Under the pieces are notes generated by a model that was not told the DNA's origin, did no database searches, and saw nothing but the letters and a program-made list of their open reading frames with translations. Both the position numbers and the translations under genes were made by a program. Shown here in pieces: positions 1-8,692 of a stretch of DNA of 64,000 nt. Each line of letters opens with the position of its first letter. The stretch's first letter is position 1. This DNA comes from Ornithinibacillus bavariensis (GTDB taxonomy: Bacteria > Bacillota > Bacilli > Bacillales > Amphibacillaceae): the NCBI RefSeq assembly GCF_050433565.1, contig NZ_JBNPWZ010000001.1, forward strand, positions 682,001-746,000, given 5' to 3'.

Positions 1-19
1 AGTATATAAATAATTTCAT

Positions 20-240
20 ATTGAACCTTGTCATTCGATGAGGTAGAGGCGCAAATAATATTAGTAGACAATTGGAGTATGACATCGATGAAGATTGTTG
101 AAAGGATTATTTGCCGAAGCGTAATGAAGGTCAACTTCATTATTGCTGGGATGTCTTCTGAATAAGAGGCATACTGTCATGCTTGTTTTATGTGCATGGA
201 GAACTACTGATCAGGATGGAGGATAACGTATAAATTGATA
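20..240 (+). promoter_or_regulatory. Lysine riboswitch (L box)
   Basis: The conserved L-box core is readable: GAGGTAGAGGCGC near 40-52, then AGTAGAC, GCCGAAGCG near 113-122, GCTGGG near 145 and CTGAATAAGAGGC near 160. The aptamer is followed directly by an intrinsic terminator, so lysine binding is expected to stop transcription before the carrier gene at 408. The 5' boundary is approximate and the promoter lies at or beyond the window edge. The motif match is strong; the outcome of regulation is inferred. Confidence 0.9.
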
Positions 241-279
241 AACAATGGTAGGTTATTTTCCTATCATTGTTTTTTTATT
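241..279 (+). terminator. Riboswitch expression-platform terminator
   Basis: The arms AACAATGGTAGG and CCTATCATTGTT enclose a 7-nt loop and run into a T-rich tract. It lies immediately after the L box, as expected for a transcription-attenuating platform. Confidence 0.9.
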
Positions 280-407
280 TTTACAGTTTGAGCAAATTAC
301 AGCCACTACATCAAATTTGAACATGCTGATAAAAAGTTATACTAAATACCCTTCTAAAGTTTTCTCTATGTACACCCTATAAAATAATAAAGAAAGGGAT
401 GTGCATC

Positions 408-1808
408 TTGAGTACACAAACAGTAAAAGCAAAGAAAAAATTTGAGTTTCCACACGGTTTTGTTATTTTGTTTGCGTTCATGGTTTTGACAGCTATTACA
501 ACTTACTTCGTTCCAGCGGGGGAATATGAACGCACTACGGATGAAAATGGTCAATCATTAGTTGTTGATGGTACTTACCATACAGTAGATTCCAATCCAA
601 CTGGGTTTATGGATTTATTTCAATCCTTACATGTTGGAATGGTAGATGCTGCAGGAATTATTTTCTTCATCTTTATCGTCGGTGGGTCATTTGGAATATT
701 CCGAGCGACAAACACCATTGAGGCAGCTTTTGGTTCAATTACAAAAAAATTAGCAGGAAAAGAGCTTGTTCTAATTCCAGTGATTATGCTATTCTTTGCA
801 ATTTGTGGCGGAACTTGGGGGATGGCAGAGGAAGCAATCCCATTTATCCTAATTGCAGTACCACTTGCCATGATGCTAGGCTTTGATTCCATTACAGGAA
901 CTGCAATGATTTTGGCTAGTGTATATGCTGGATTTGGATCTGCCTTCATGAATCCTTTTACAGTTGGGGTAGCCCAAGGAATTGCGGGCTTACCGACATT
1001 TTCAGGAATGGGAGTTCGTTTCGTATTCTGGTTGATTTTCGTTGGTGTAACAATCGCCTATGTAATGCTTTATGCGCGAAAAGTTAAAAAGGATCCTACT
1101 AAAAGCTTGATGTATGAAGAAGACTTGAAACGAGAAATTAATCACGAATTAATGCAACAACAAACATTAACGAAGAGACAAATGCTGATATTGGCAGTAC
1201 TTGTTCTAACACTAATTGGACTAGCACTTGGTGTTATTTTAGAAGGTTGGTATATACCAGAAATAGCTTCATTATTCCTTATTATGGGTATTGTTGTAGG
1301 AATTATTGGGAAATTACGTGTTAATCAGATGGCAGAAGCATTTGTAAAAGGTTGCGAAGAACTAGTAATGGGAGCATTGATTGTAGGATTTGCATATGGA
1401 ATTCTAATCATTTTACAGGACTCAAATACGATCGACACTATTTTATATGGCATATCTAATTTAGTGGCAGGATTACCTAGTAGTCTGACAGCAATTGGTA
1501 TGTTTATCACCCAGAGCTTACTTAATTTTATTGTCCCGTCAGGAAGTGGTCAAGCGGCAATCAGTATGCCGATTATGGCTCCACTTGGTGATCTTGTAGG
1601 GGTAAGCAGACAAACTGCAGTACTTGCTTTTCAGTATGGTGATGGTATTTCTAATATATTCACACCAACTGCAGGTATACTTATGGCTGCACTAGCTATT
1701 GCTAAGATTCCTTGGGTGAAATGGTTAAAATGGGTATTTCCATTAATCGTTATCCAGTATATTTTAGGGGCAATTTTTGTAACAGTTGCTCATATGTTTA
1801 TTTGGTAA
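408..1808 (+). CDS. YfcC/ArcD-type basic amino acid or C4-dicarboxylate carrier
   Basis: This is an integral membrane carrier of the YfcC (C4-dicarboxylate anaerobic carrier-like) family, 466 aa from the TTG start. About a dozen hydrophobic segments are visible, with a conserved NFIVPSGSGQAA stretch near residue 370 typical of the family. An ATG at 399 abuts the ribosome binding site AGAAAGGG (391-398); the TTG at 408 has the normal 9-nt spacing and is preferred. It sits under a lysine riboswitch and 65 bp ahead of an M20D amidohydrolase. This suggests uptake of lysine or an N-acylated or peptide-bound lysine derivative. The family call is firm; the substrate is inferred. Confidence 0.85.
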   Translation: MSTQTVKAKKKFEFPHGFVILFAFMVLTAITTYFVPAGEYERTTDENGQSLVVDGTYHTVDSNPTGFMDLFQSLHVGMVDAAGIIFFIFIVGGSFGIFRATNTIEAAFGSITKKLAGKELVLIPVIMLFFAICGGTWGMAEEAIPFILIAVPLAMMLGFDSITGTAMILASVYAGFGSAFMNPFTVGVAQGIAGLPTFSGMGVRFVFWLIFVGVTIAYVMLYARKVKKDPTKSLMYEEDLKREINHELMQQQTLTKRQMLILAVLVLTLIGLALGVILEGWYIPEIASLFLIMGIVVGIIGKLRVNQMAEAFVKGCEELVMGALIVGFAYGILIILQDSNTIDTILYGISNLVAGLPSSLTAIGMFITQSLLNFIVPSGSGQAAISMPIMAPLGDLVGVSRQTAVLAFQYGDGISNIFTPTAGILMAALAIAKIPWVKWLKWVFPLIVIQYILGAIFVTVAHMFIW

Positions 1809-1873
1809 TTTAGTATAGGAAAAAACAGTTGGATTTTTACATTTAGAATGATCAACATCGGAGGAATAGAAAC

Positions 1874-3073
1874 ATGCTAAGAAAATTATTTGATGAATTA
1901 GAGGAAATTTATCCTGAATTAGTAGATATTCGTCGTGATCTTCATATGTATCCAGAGCTTTCTCATCAGGAAGTAAATACACCTAGAAAAATCGCTGAAT
2001 ATCTAGAAAAACTTGGTTTGGAAGTTAGAACAGAAGTGGGTGGCCGAGGAGTTGTCGGTACATTGAAGGGCGGTAAACCAGGAAAAACGGTTGCTTTGAG
2101 GGCCGACTTTGATGCTTTGCCGATTCAGGAAGAAACTGATGTCGAATACAAATCTCGTGTTCCTGGTGTGATGCATGCATGTGGTCATGATTTGCACACT
2201 GCAACACTTTTAGGAGTTGCTAAGGTTTTAAGTGGAGTAAGAGATGAGATACCTGGAACGATTAAATTTATCCATCAATTTGCTGAAGAAGCTACACCTG
2301 GTGGTGCAAAAGCGATGGTAGCTGATGGTTGTTTGGATGGGGTGGATATGATTTATGGCGCCCATGTTATGTCTACAGAGGAATTTGGAACGGTTAGTGT
2401 AAAAGAAGGATATGCATCATCTGCACAGGATGATTTTAATATTGTGATTCATGGAAGAGGTGGCCACGGCTCTCAACCTCATTTATCTGTTGACCCACTA
2501 GTAACGGGCAGTCAATTGGTTGTTAATTTACAGCAAATTGTAAGCCGTCGAGTAGATCCACTCCAAGCAGCAGCAGTAACGGTTGGATCATTTGTTAGTG
2601 GTGAAGTAAATAATGTTATCCCGGATTCAGCAGTTATAAAAGGGACAGTTCGCACATTTGACGAAGAAGCACGTACAATTATTGCAGAGGCACTAGAAAA
2701 CGTTACAAATGCTACCTGTACAGCAAATGGTGCAACAGTTGATTTTGAATACATTAAGGATTGCCCTTCTATATATAATGATCCACAGGAAACAAAGCGT
2801 GTGGAAGAAATGGCCACGCTATTGGTTGGGAAGGAAAATCTAATTACAGGTGTTCCGATGATGGGAAGTGAGGATTTTGCTTTTTATCAAAAGGAAGTTC
2901 CTGGTGTATATTTTTTAGTTGGTGGTAGAAACGAAGAAATCGGTGCAGTTTTTCCACATCATCATCCAAAATTTACTATTGATGAACGTGCTATTCTCCA
3001 TATCGGTAACATGTTCATTAGCCTAGTGTTTAATTTTCTTTCCGATGGAAAAATTAAACCGGAAAGTAAGTAG
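1874..3073 (+). CDS. M20D family amidohydrolase (N-acyl-amino-acid hydrolase type)
   Basis: This is a 399-aa cytosolic metallopeptidase-fold amidohydrolase of the HipO/ILR1/N-acetyldiaminopimelate deacetylase group, which releases free amino acids from N-acyl conjugates. Visible metal-site motifs are HACGHD (Cys103, His105), the EE pair at 138-139 in QFAEEATPGG, GAHV (His164) and the C-terminal FPHHHP. The dimerisation-domain motif GRGGHGSQPH is also present. The start is ATG with ribosome binding site GGAGGAA. It is probably cotranscribed with the upstream carrier and hence lysine-riboswitch controlled, which points to N-acyl-lysine or a lysine-pathway intermediate. That substrate is an inference, not read from the sequence. 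Confidence 0.88.
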   Translation: MLRKLFDELEEIYPELVDIRRDLHMYPELSHQEVNTPRKIAEYLEKLGLEVRTEVGGRGVVGTLKGGKPGKTVALRADFDALPIQEETDVEYKSRVPGVMHACGHDLHTATLLGVAKVLSGVRDEIPGTIKFIHQFAEEATPGGAKAMVADGCLDGVDMIYGAHVMSTEEFGTVSVKEGYASSAQDDFNIVIHGRGGHGSQPHLSVDPLVTGSQLVVNLQQIVSRRVDPLQAAAVTVGSFVSGEVNNVIPDSAVIKGTVRTFDEEARTIIAEALENVTNATCTANGATVDFEYIKDCPSIYNDPQETKRVEEMATLLVGKENLITGVPMMGSEDFAFYQKEVPGVYFLVGGRNEEIGAVFPHHHPKFTIDERAILHIGNMFISLVFNFLSDGKIKPESK

Positions 3074-3094
3074 TGGGTTACGTATAGCTTTATG

Positions 3095-3127
3095 AAAAAG
3101 TCTAACTTTTTAAATGTTGGGCTTTTT
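3095..3127 (+). terminator. Intrinsic terminator after the amidohydrolase
   Basis: The arms AAAAAGTCTAAC and GTTGGGCTTTTT, with two G-U pairs, end in a T run. It closes the L-box-controlled two-gene operon. Confidence 0.8.
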
Positions 3128-3335
3128 TGTGTTTGCTAGGAATTTTTCAAAAGTATTCGAGAGCTAAAGCACTAAATAATATATACATATTAATTAACGC
3201 ATAGGCTTTAAAGCACATAACTAATCTTATAGTTAGGACTTAGAACTTTATTGTTTCCTACTTAAGACGGATGTTTTACAATCCGATATTAGTATAATTA
3301 GATGGAAAATGCATATAGGGATTGGGGGGAATACC

Positions 3336-4613
3336 GTGAATATCATCAAAAATAGGAGCTTTTTCTTTCTTCTTCTCGGAAGAATTGTAACAAACATAGG
3401 GGATAGTATCTATTATGTCGCTGCAATGTGGCTTGTCTATAGTCTTGGCGGAAATGCTTTTTATTCTGGTTTGGCTGGCTTTCTAACACTATTACCAGTT
3501 GCTTTACGTTTTATAGTTGGACCTTTTGTAGATAGATGGCAAATAAAACGAACGCTTATTATTACACAAATCTTACAATCCATCCTAATTTTAGTCATTC
3601 CAATTTTCTACTACTTAGACATTTTAACAGTCCAAGTCGTCCTCATTGTTATGCCCATTGTTTCGTTTATTGAGCAATTCGCTTATCCATCTCAGTCAAA
3701 AGCCTTACCATTATTATTGTCAAAAGAGGACTTAGTTAAAGGAAATGCCTATTTTTCCTTTGCTTATCAAGGAATTGATTTAGTTTTTAATGCACTATCT
3801 GGAATCCTTGTAGCTCTTATTGGGGCAGTCACATTATACCTTGTGGACTCCTTCACTTTTGCAATTGCCGCCATCTGTTTTAGTTTAATAAAACTACCTT
3901 CAGCAAAAGAAAATAAAAACAAAAATAATGCTGGTATAAAAGGTGCGATGGTTTCCTATTTTTCGGAGTTAAGGGAAGGATTTTCGATTGTCTTTCGATC
4001 GATTTTGGGAACGTTTTTAATTGGATCTGTCGTTGCAAATTTTGCAATAGGTGGTGCGCTTGCTGTTTTACCTGCATTTGCTTCTCAAAATGGCGGATCA
4101 GAGATATATGGGTTCTACTTAGCAGCAATGTCAACAGGTGGTTTAGTAGGTGCACTTCTCTCCTCATGGATGGGAAAGCTGAAAGTAGGATATTTTAGTA
4201 TTATTTCCTTTTCTTTTTCTGCTCTTTGTTGGATATTGGCAGCAATTATGCCGTGGCCGACGCTAGGTGCTATATTTTACGGTATTGCTTGGATCCCAAT
4301 CGGAGGAACGAATGTAATTATTGCGTCGGCAATTCAAACGGTTGTACCCAATGAAGTTCTTGGAAGGGTGAACTCTGTTTCAGGTAGCATGGGGACTATC
4401 GCCATGCCTATTGGTTCACTAGCTGGCGGGTATTTTGCGACAGTTACGAGTAGTACACTAATATTTGCACTAACTGGGCTCGGACTATTATTTCTTTCCA
4501 TAGTCTGGATTCTTCATCCTAGGTTAAGGACTTTACCAATTGCCAAGGATTTGACACCTGAGTTATTTGGAATTGATCCTGTTAAGTATTCGGTGAAGGA
4601 AAACATAAATTAG
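3336..4613 (+). CDS. MFS efflux transporter
   Basis: This is a 425-aa major facilitator with about 12 transmembrane segments, of the MFS_3/enterobactin-exporter-like type common as drug or macrolide exporters in Bacillaceae. The motif-A-like PFVDRWQIKRT lies between helices 2 and 3, and a second half begins near residue 215. GTG at 3336 is chosen because GGGGGGA sits 4-5 nt upstream; the ATG at 3309 has no ribosome binding site. It stands alone between two terminator-like regions, and nothing nearby indicates its substrate. Confidence 0.82.
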   Translation: MNIIKNRSFFFLLLGRIVTNIGDSIYYVAAMWLVYSLGGNAFYSGLAGFLTLLPVALRFIVGPFVDRWQIKRTLIITQILQSILILVIPIFYYLDILTVQVVLIVMPIVSFIEQFAYPSQSKALPLLLSKEDLVKGNAYFSFAYQGIDLVFNALSGILVALIGAVTLYLVDSFTFAIAAICFSLIKLPSAKENKNKNNAGIKGAMVSYFSELREGFSIVFRSILGTFLIGSVVANFAIGGALAVLPAFASQNGGSEIYGFYLAAMSTGGLVGALLSSWMGKLKVGYFSIISFSFSALCWILAAIMPWPTLGAIFYGIAWIPIGGTNVIIASAIQTVVPNEVLGRVNSVSGSMGTIAMPIGSLAGGYFATVTSSTLIFALTGLGLLFLSIVWILHPRLRTLPIAKDLTPELFGIDPVKYSVKENIN

Positions 4614-4618
4614 AATGG

Positions 4619-4656
4619 GATTAAAAGTAAATTTTTATAAAAAACTACTTTTAAAA
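4619..4656 (+). terminator. Possible AT-rich terminator after the MFS gene
   Basis: The arms AAAAGTA and TACTTTT flank an AT-rich loop 8-40 nt after the stop codon. The stem is short and entirely AT-biased, so this is weak evidence. The metG T-box begins shortly after. Confidence 0.35.
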
Positions 4657-4689
4657 AAACAGATTTTATGTAATAATAATTAAAATATT

Positions 4690-4985
4690 TTTTATAAAGC
4701 GATGAAAAGGAAAGTAGACTAACTCTAATTTCTTCCCAGAGAGCTTCGGTAGCTGAAAAGAAGCAGAAAATTGTTAATCGAAAATGGCCTTGGAGCTTCA
4801 GAGTCGACCTTTCATTTTGAAAATAGGCTTTGACGAGATTTGGCACTCGTTACCAATGTCAAAGTATAAGGGTTGTTTCCAACTCCGTACTTACAGAGGC
4901 TAATAATGTGAGTTATTAGTAAATTAAGGTGGTAACACGAGTTAACCCTCGTCCTTAGATGATATCTAGGGGCGAGGGTTTTTGT
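4690..4985 (+). promoter_or_regulatory. T-box leader, methionine specifier
   Basis: Stem I features are clear: GGAAAGTAG near 4710, CAGAGAG near 4737, and an apical hairpin with arms GCTTC/GAAGC. The specifier loop reads GAAAATGGCC, placing ATG (Met) at 4784-4786 followed by a purine. The T-box sequence AAGGTGGTAACACG is at 4926-4939, then a terminator with arms ACCCTCG/CGAGGGT at 4943-4983. The methionine specifier agrees with the downstream methionyl-tRNA synthetase. The T-box core is slightly divergent from the usual GGGTGGTACCGCG. Confidence 0.88.
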
Positions 4986-5009
4986 ATTTCCATGGAAAGA
5001 TTAGTTGGT

Positions 5010-5612
5010 ATTAGCAGAGGCGGCTCTATGCATCATTTCGGAAAATAATCTCGGGTTAAAAGAGGCATAGGAGTACTCTACGCATCATATCGGAAAGGAA
5101 TCTCAGGTGAAATGAAGGATAGAAGCCCTCTACGTATCATTTCGGAAAATATTCTGGAGAGAAAAGAAGCATAGAAGCCCCCTATGCATCATTTCGGAAA
5201 AGAATTCCGGTGAAAAGAAGTATAGGAGCACTCTACACATCATTTCGGAAAATATTCCGGAGTGAAAAGAAGGATAGGTAAGCTCTATGCATCATTTCGG
5301 AAAAGAATCTCAGGTGAAAAGAAGTATAGGAGCCCTCTATGCATCATTTTGGAAAATATTCCGGAATGAAAAGAAGTATAGGAGCCCTCTACGCATCATT
5401 TAGGAAATAATTCCGGAGTGAAATGAAGCATAGAAGCCCTCTATGCATCATTTCGGAAAATAATTTGGGATGAAATGAAGTATAGGAGCACTCTATACGT
5501 CATTTCGGAAAAAAATATGGGATGAAATGAAGTATAGCCAAGCTCTATGCATCATTTCAGAAAATAATCCCGAGCGAAATGAATCATAGCAGTATTCTAT
5601 ACATCATTTCAC
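5010..5612 (+). repeat. Array of twelve 52-bp imperfect dyad repeats
   Basis: Twelve diverged units follow head to tail. The CATCAT-type core starts at 5031, 5083, 5135, 5187, 5238, 5290, 5342, 5394, 5446, 5498, 5550 and 5602, a period of 52 (once 51). The best unit (5420-5454) has arms GAAATGAAGCATAGA and TCTATGCATCATTTC around a 5-nt loop. The linker often carries a smaller CGGAA/TTCCG dyad. Units differ by several substitutions each, often paired across the arms. The array fills the gap between the T-box terminator and metG, so it should be transcribed as part of the metG leader. Confidence 0.9.
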
Positions 5613-5677
5613 AAGTCATCCAAGTTCAAAATGAACAATGGAAGAACAATCTACTATTTTAAAGGAGGAGAAAAGAA

Positions 5678-7321
5678 ATGAGTGTGTTTATTGGTGGTGC
5701 TTGGCCATATGCAAATGGCTCACTGCATATTGGTCATTTATCAAGTTTGTTAACGGGAGATGTTTTAGCAAGATATTTTCGCTTAAAGGGGGAGGATGTT
5801 CTATATGTGTCGGGGAGCGATTGTAATGGGACACCAATTGCAATAAAGGCTAAGCAAGAAGGAGTGTCAACTAAGGAGATTGCAGATAAATATCATAATG
5901 AATTTAAGGATTGCTTTGAGAAATTAGGGTTCACTTTCGATTGCTATACAAGAACTGATCATTCATTGCATCATCAAGTAGTACAGGAAGTTTTTCTGGA
6001 ATTGCTAAAGAAGGATAAATTATATACGAAAGTGGAAAGTCAGTGCTTTTGCAAGACTTGTAATCAGTTTTTAGCTGATCGTTATGTAGAAGGAATATGT
6101 CCGAACTGTGGTGCTGAGGCGAGGGGGGATCAATGTGATTATTGCTCAAAGCTATTAAACCCAATTGAATTAATCCAAAAACGATGCAGAACATGTGGAG
6201 ACTCACCGATTGTGGAATCGACAGAGCATTTTTATATGAAATTGCGTGCATTACAAGAAGAACTTGAAAATTTTGTTTCTCATGCTAAAAAAGAAGGGCT
6301 ATGGCGGGATAATGCTATCCAGCTATCAGAGCGTTATTTAAGGGAAGGACTGGTGGACCGGGCTGTATCTAGGGATCTTTCAAATGGGGTTCGTGTTCCA
6401 GTTAAGGGGTTCGAAAATAAGACAATATATGTTTGGATTGAAGCTGTCATTGGCTACTATTCTGCAAGCAAACAATGGGCCAAGGAGCATCAAGCTGATG
6501 AAGCTCTGTTTTGGAATAAAGAAACAATATCCTATTATGTCCATGGTAAAGACAATATTCCGTTTCATAGTATCATCTGGCCAGCTATTTTGAAAAGCAT
6601 AGATAAACAGCCACTACCTACTCATATTGTATCCAATGAATTCTTAACCATTGAACAGAAAAAGCTTTCAACTAGTCGTAATTGGGCAATTTGGGTACCA
6701 GATATTTTGAAAAGATATCAGCCTGACTCGATACGCTACTTTCTAATTGCTAACGCACCAGAGAGTAGGGACGCTGATTTTTCCTGGCGTGAGTTTATTT
6801 ATAGTCATAATAGTGAGCTGCTTGGTGCTTATGGAAACCTTGTTAATCGGACATTGAAATTTGTTGAGAAGTACTATGGGTGCACTACACCAAAAGGAAA
6901 AGTCGATTCAATGATTAGGAAAAGAGTATGTGCAGCATATGATGAGATTGGAGCCTTAATTAAAGACACAAAATTTAAATTGGCAATTGAAGCGTTGTTT
7001 TCTATCGTTCGTGATTCTAATAAATACTTTGATGAAAAGAAACCATGGAACCAGATAAAAGAGGATGAAATAGGCTGTGCAAATACAATAGCAACCTGTG
7101 TTTATACAATAGCTAATCTTGCTCAGTTGTTGAATCCATTTCTACCATTTTCAAGTCAGACGCTGCAAAGAATGCTAGGAATAAGTGAGATGAAATGGAT
7201 GGAAGCTAGCTATAATCCTGTTTCTTTAAGTAAGGTTGAACTGTTATTTGAAAAAATTGATCTGGATAGGATTGATGAAGAAATCGAGATATTAAGACGA
7301 GGAACCGATATAGAAGAATAG
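5678..7321 (+). CDS. metG: Methionyl-tRNA synthetase, short MetRS1-like paralogue
   Basis: This enzyme charges tRNA-Met with methionine. The 547-aa protein has HIGH at residues 17-20 and two zinc knuckles (Cys125/128-Cys141/144 and Cys153/156-Cys170/173). The second signature is KLSTS at 329-333 instead of KMSKS. It stops after the anticodon-binding helical domain and lacks the C-terminal tRNA-binding (Trbp111-like) domain of the roughly 650-aa housekeeping MetRS. These traits fit the second, MetRS1-type enzyme of Bacillus cereus-group and some streptococcal strains, linked there to tolerance of MetRS inhibitors. Ribosome binding site AAAGGAGGAG precedes the ATG. Control is by the upstream methionine T-box. 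Confidence 0.9.
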   Translation: MSVFIGGAWPYANGSLHIGHLSSLLTGDVLARYFRLKGEDVLYVSGSDCNGTPIAIKAKQEGVSTKEIADKYHNEFKDCFEKLGFTFDCYTRTDHSLHHQVVQEVFLELLKKDKLYTKVESQCFCKTCNQFLADRYVEGICPNCGAEARGDQCDYCSKLLNPIELIQKRCRTCGDSPIVESTEHFYMKLRALQEELENFVSHAKKEGLWRDNAIQLSERYLREGLVDRAVSRDLSNGVRVPVKGFENKTIYVWIEAVIGYYSASKQWAKEHQADEALFWNKETISYYVHGKDNIPFHSIIWPAILKSIDKQPLPTHIVSNEFLTIEQKKLSTSRNWAIWVPDILKRYQPDSIRYFLIANAPESRDADFSWREFIYSHNSELLGAYGNLVNRTLKFVEKYYGCTTPKGKVDSMIRKRVCAAYDEIGALIKDTKFKLAIEALFSIVRDSNKYFDEKKPWNQIKEDEIGCANTIATCVYTIANLAQLLNPFLPFSSQTLQRMLGISEMKWMEASYNPVSLSKVELLFEKIDLDRIDEEIEILRRGTDIEE

Positions 7322-7355
7322 GTATGCAAGTATATAAAAATAGCTTGTCTTTTTC

Positions 7356-7388
7356 TTCCCCCAATAACATAGATTAATATTGGGGGAA
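7356..7388 (+). promoter_or_regulatory. Hairpin sequestering the ykvI ribosome binding site
   Basis: A perfect 11-bp inverted repeat, TTCCCCCAATA and TATTGGGGGAA, encloses an 11-nt loop. Its 3' arm contains the ribosome binding site GGGGGA (7382-7387), 7 nt before the ATG at 7395. No T tract follows, so it is not a terminator. It could gate translation of the permease, or just be a chance stable hairpin. Confidence 0.6.
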
Positions 7389-7394
7389 TGATAA

Positions 7395-8432
7395 ATGAAG
7401 CAATGGATTTCTGTATTACTAGTAGCAGCTACTTATATTGGAACAGTAATTGGGGCAGGCTTTGCTACCGGTAAAGAGATTGTTACATTCTTTAGTAAAT
7501 ATGGTGAGATTGGAACAATTGGAGTGGTAATAAGCTGTATATTATTTATTCTATTTGGAAATAAGATAATGATAATTGCAGCACGTATTGAAGCTTATTC
7601 GTATAAAGAATTCAATGAACATATTTTTGGATATAAGCTTGGAAAAATTGTTAATTTTATTATTTTTGTCATTGTTATCTCGGTCACATCTGTGATGCTC
7701 TCGGGAGCTGGTGCGGTATTTCAAGAACAGCTAGGAATTCCTTTTCAGGTTGGAGTTATTTCTACACTTGTCATTTGTTATCTTGTTGTTTTAAAAGGGT
7801 TAAAAGGAATAATGGCAATTAACGCATATATTGTTCCAATTATCATCTTATTTAGCTTGTTTATTTTCATCTCAGTGTTCGACCATCAACCAGATAAGCT
7901 ACTCGGGATGCTTACTTTTAAAGAGGTTCCACACCAATTTCTATGGGTATCTTCTCCTTTTACTTATGCATCCTTTAACATCATTACTGCTCTTGTGGTC
8001 CTTGTACCATTAGGAAAAGAAATAAAGGATGAGAATGTGCTAAAATGGGGTGGTTTCTTCGGTGGATTAGGATTATGCTTGATGTTACTTTTAGGTCATT
8101 TTTCCCTAGCTACTAATCCAGAGACCTTTCGCTTCGACATACCTATGGCAGAGATTATCAAATTGCTTGGTTCTTTCATCCATATCTTATTTATAATTGT
8201 TGTATATGGGGAGATTTTTAATACAGTTGTTGCCAATGTTTATGGGATTTCACGGCAATTGAAGGTAAGCCTTCAGATAAAATACCATCATGCAGTCTGG
8301 CTAATTTTAGCTGTTATCTTCTGTATAAGCCAATTTGGATATAATCAACTTCTCACCACACTATATCCATTCTATGGTTACCTCGGATTAGTATTTCTTA
8401 TAGCATTACTGTTAAAAAGGAAACCTAAATAG
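7395..8432 (+). CDS. YkvI-family membrane transporter-like protein
   Basis: This is a 345-aa polytopic protein with about ten hydrophobic segments, opening with the YkvI signature GTVIGAGFATGKEIVTFFSK. The family is related to APC-fold amino acid and osmolyte carriers, and its substrate is unknown to me. It begins 73 bp after metG. A perfect hairpin covers its ribosome binding site. Placement behind a methionine-responsive synthetase gene may mean shared transcription, but a separate promoter within the short gap cannot be excluded. Confidence 0.75.
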   Translation: MKQWISVLLVAATYIGTVIGAGFATGKEIVTFFSKYGEIGTIGVVISCILFILFGNKIMIIAARIEAYSYKEFNEHIFGYKLGKIVNFIIFVIVISVTSVMLSGAGAVFQEQLGIPFQVGVISTLVICYLVVLKGLKGIMAINAYIVPIIILFSLFIFISVFDHQPDKLLGMLTFKEVPHQFLWVSSPFTYASFNIITALVVLVPLGKEIKDENVLKWGGFFGGLGLCLMLLLGHFSLATNPETFRFDIPMAEIIKLLGSFIHILFIIVVYGEIFNTVVANVYGISRQLKVSLQIKYHHAVWLILAVIFCISQFGYNQLLTTLYPFYGYLGLVFLIALLLKRKPK

Positions 8433-8472
8433 CTATTCTTAGCATAATGGCCTAGAATATCTCCTTAGCCAT

Positions 8473-8629
8473 TTATTCATTTGATTGTCTTCTACTCCTT
8501 AAAGCATGGGATGTGACCTTCTGTATCCTGAAAAAATACCATCCAAGTTTCGGTCTCTCCTATTTTTGTAACCATAAGTGACTTCCCTTTAAGTGAAATA
8601 TCTTCAAAATGGGGATTGGGGGATGTCTA
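8473..8629 (-). pseudogene. Remnant of a VOC/glyoxalase-fold protein
   Basis: On the minus strand, codons read DISLKGKSLMVTKIGETE then TWMVFFQDTEGH, matching the usual C-terminal end of vicinal oxygen chelate proteins (WMVFFqDpeGN-xALxSE). After GH the frame breaks; the adjacent frame gives HALRSRR. Upstream an in-frame TAG blocks extension and no N-terminal part remains. It is a decayed 3' fragment lying in the aroD upstream region. Confidence 0.45.
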
Positions 8630-8692
8630 GTTTTACTAATTGAATAGGTGGTATGATACTATTAGTTTAATATATGAAGGAGTAAAAGTTGG

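Noticed and set aside
399..401. ATG as start of the YfcC carrier
   Set aside because: It overlaps the end of the ribosome binding site; the in-frame TTG at 408 has normal spacing.
2512..2817. Minus-strand frames inside the amidohydrolase and similar long frames opposite fadN, fadA, metN and sufS
   Set aside because: They lie opposite well-supported genes, lack ribosome binding sites and show no domain-like composition.
5010..5612. Array considered as CRISPR
   Set aside because: The whole 52-bp unit is repeated and diverging; there are no unique spacers between constant repeats and no cas genes.
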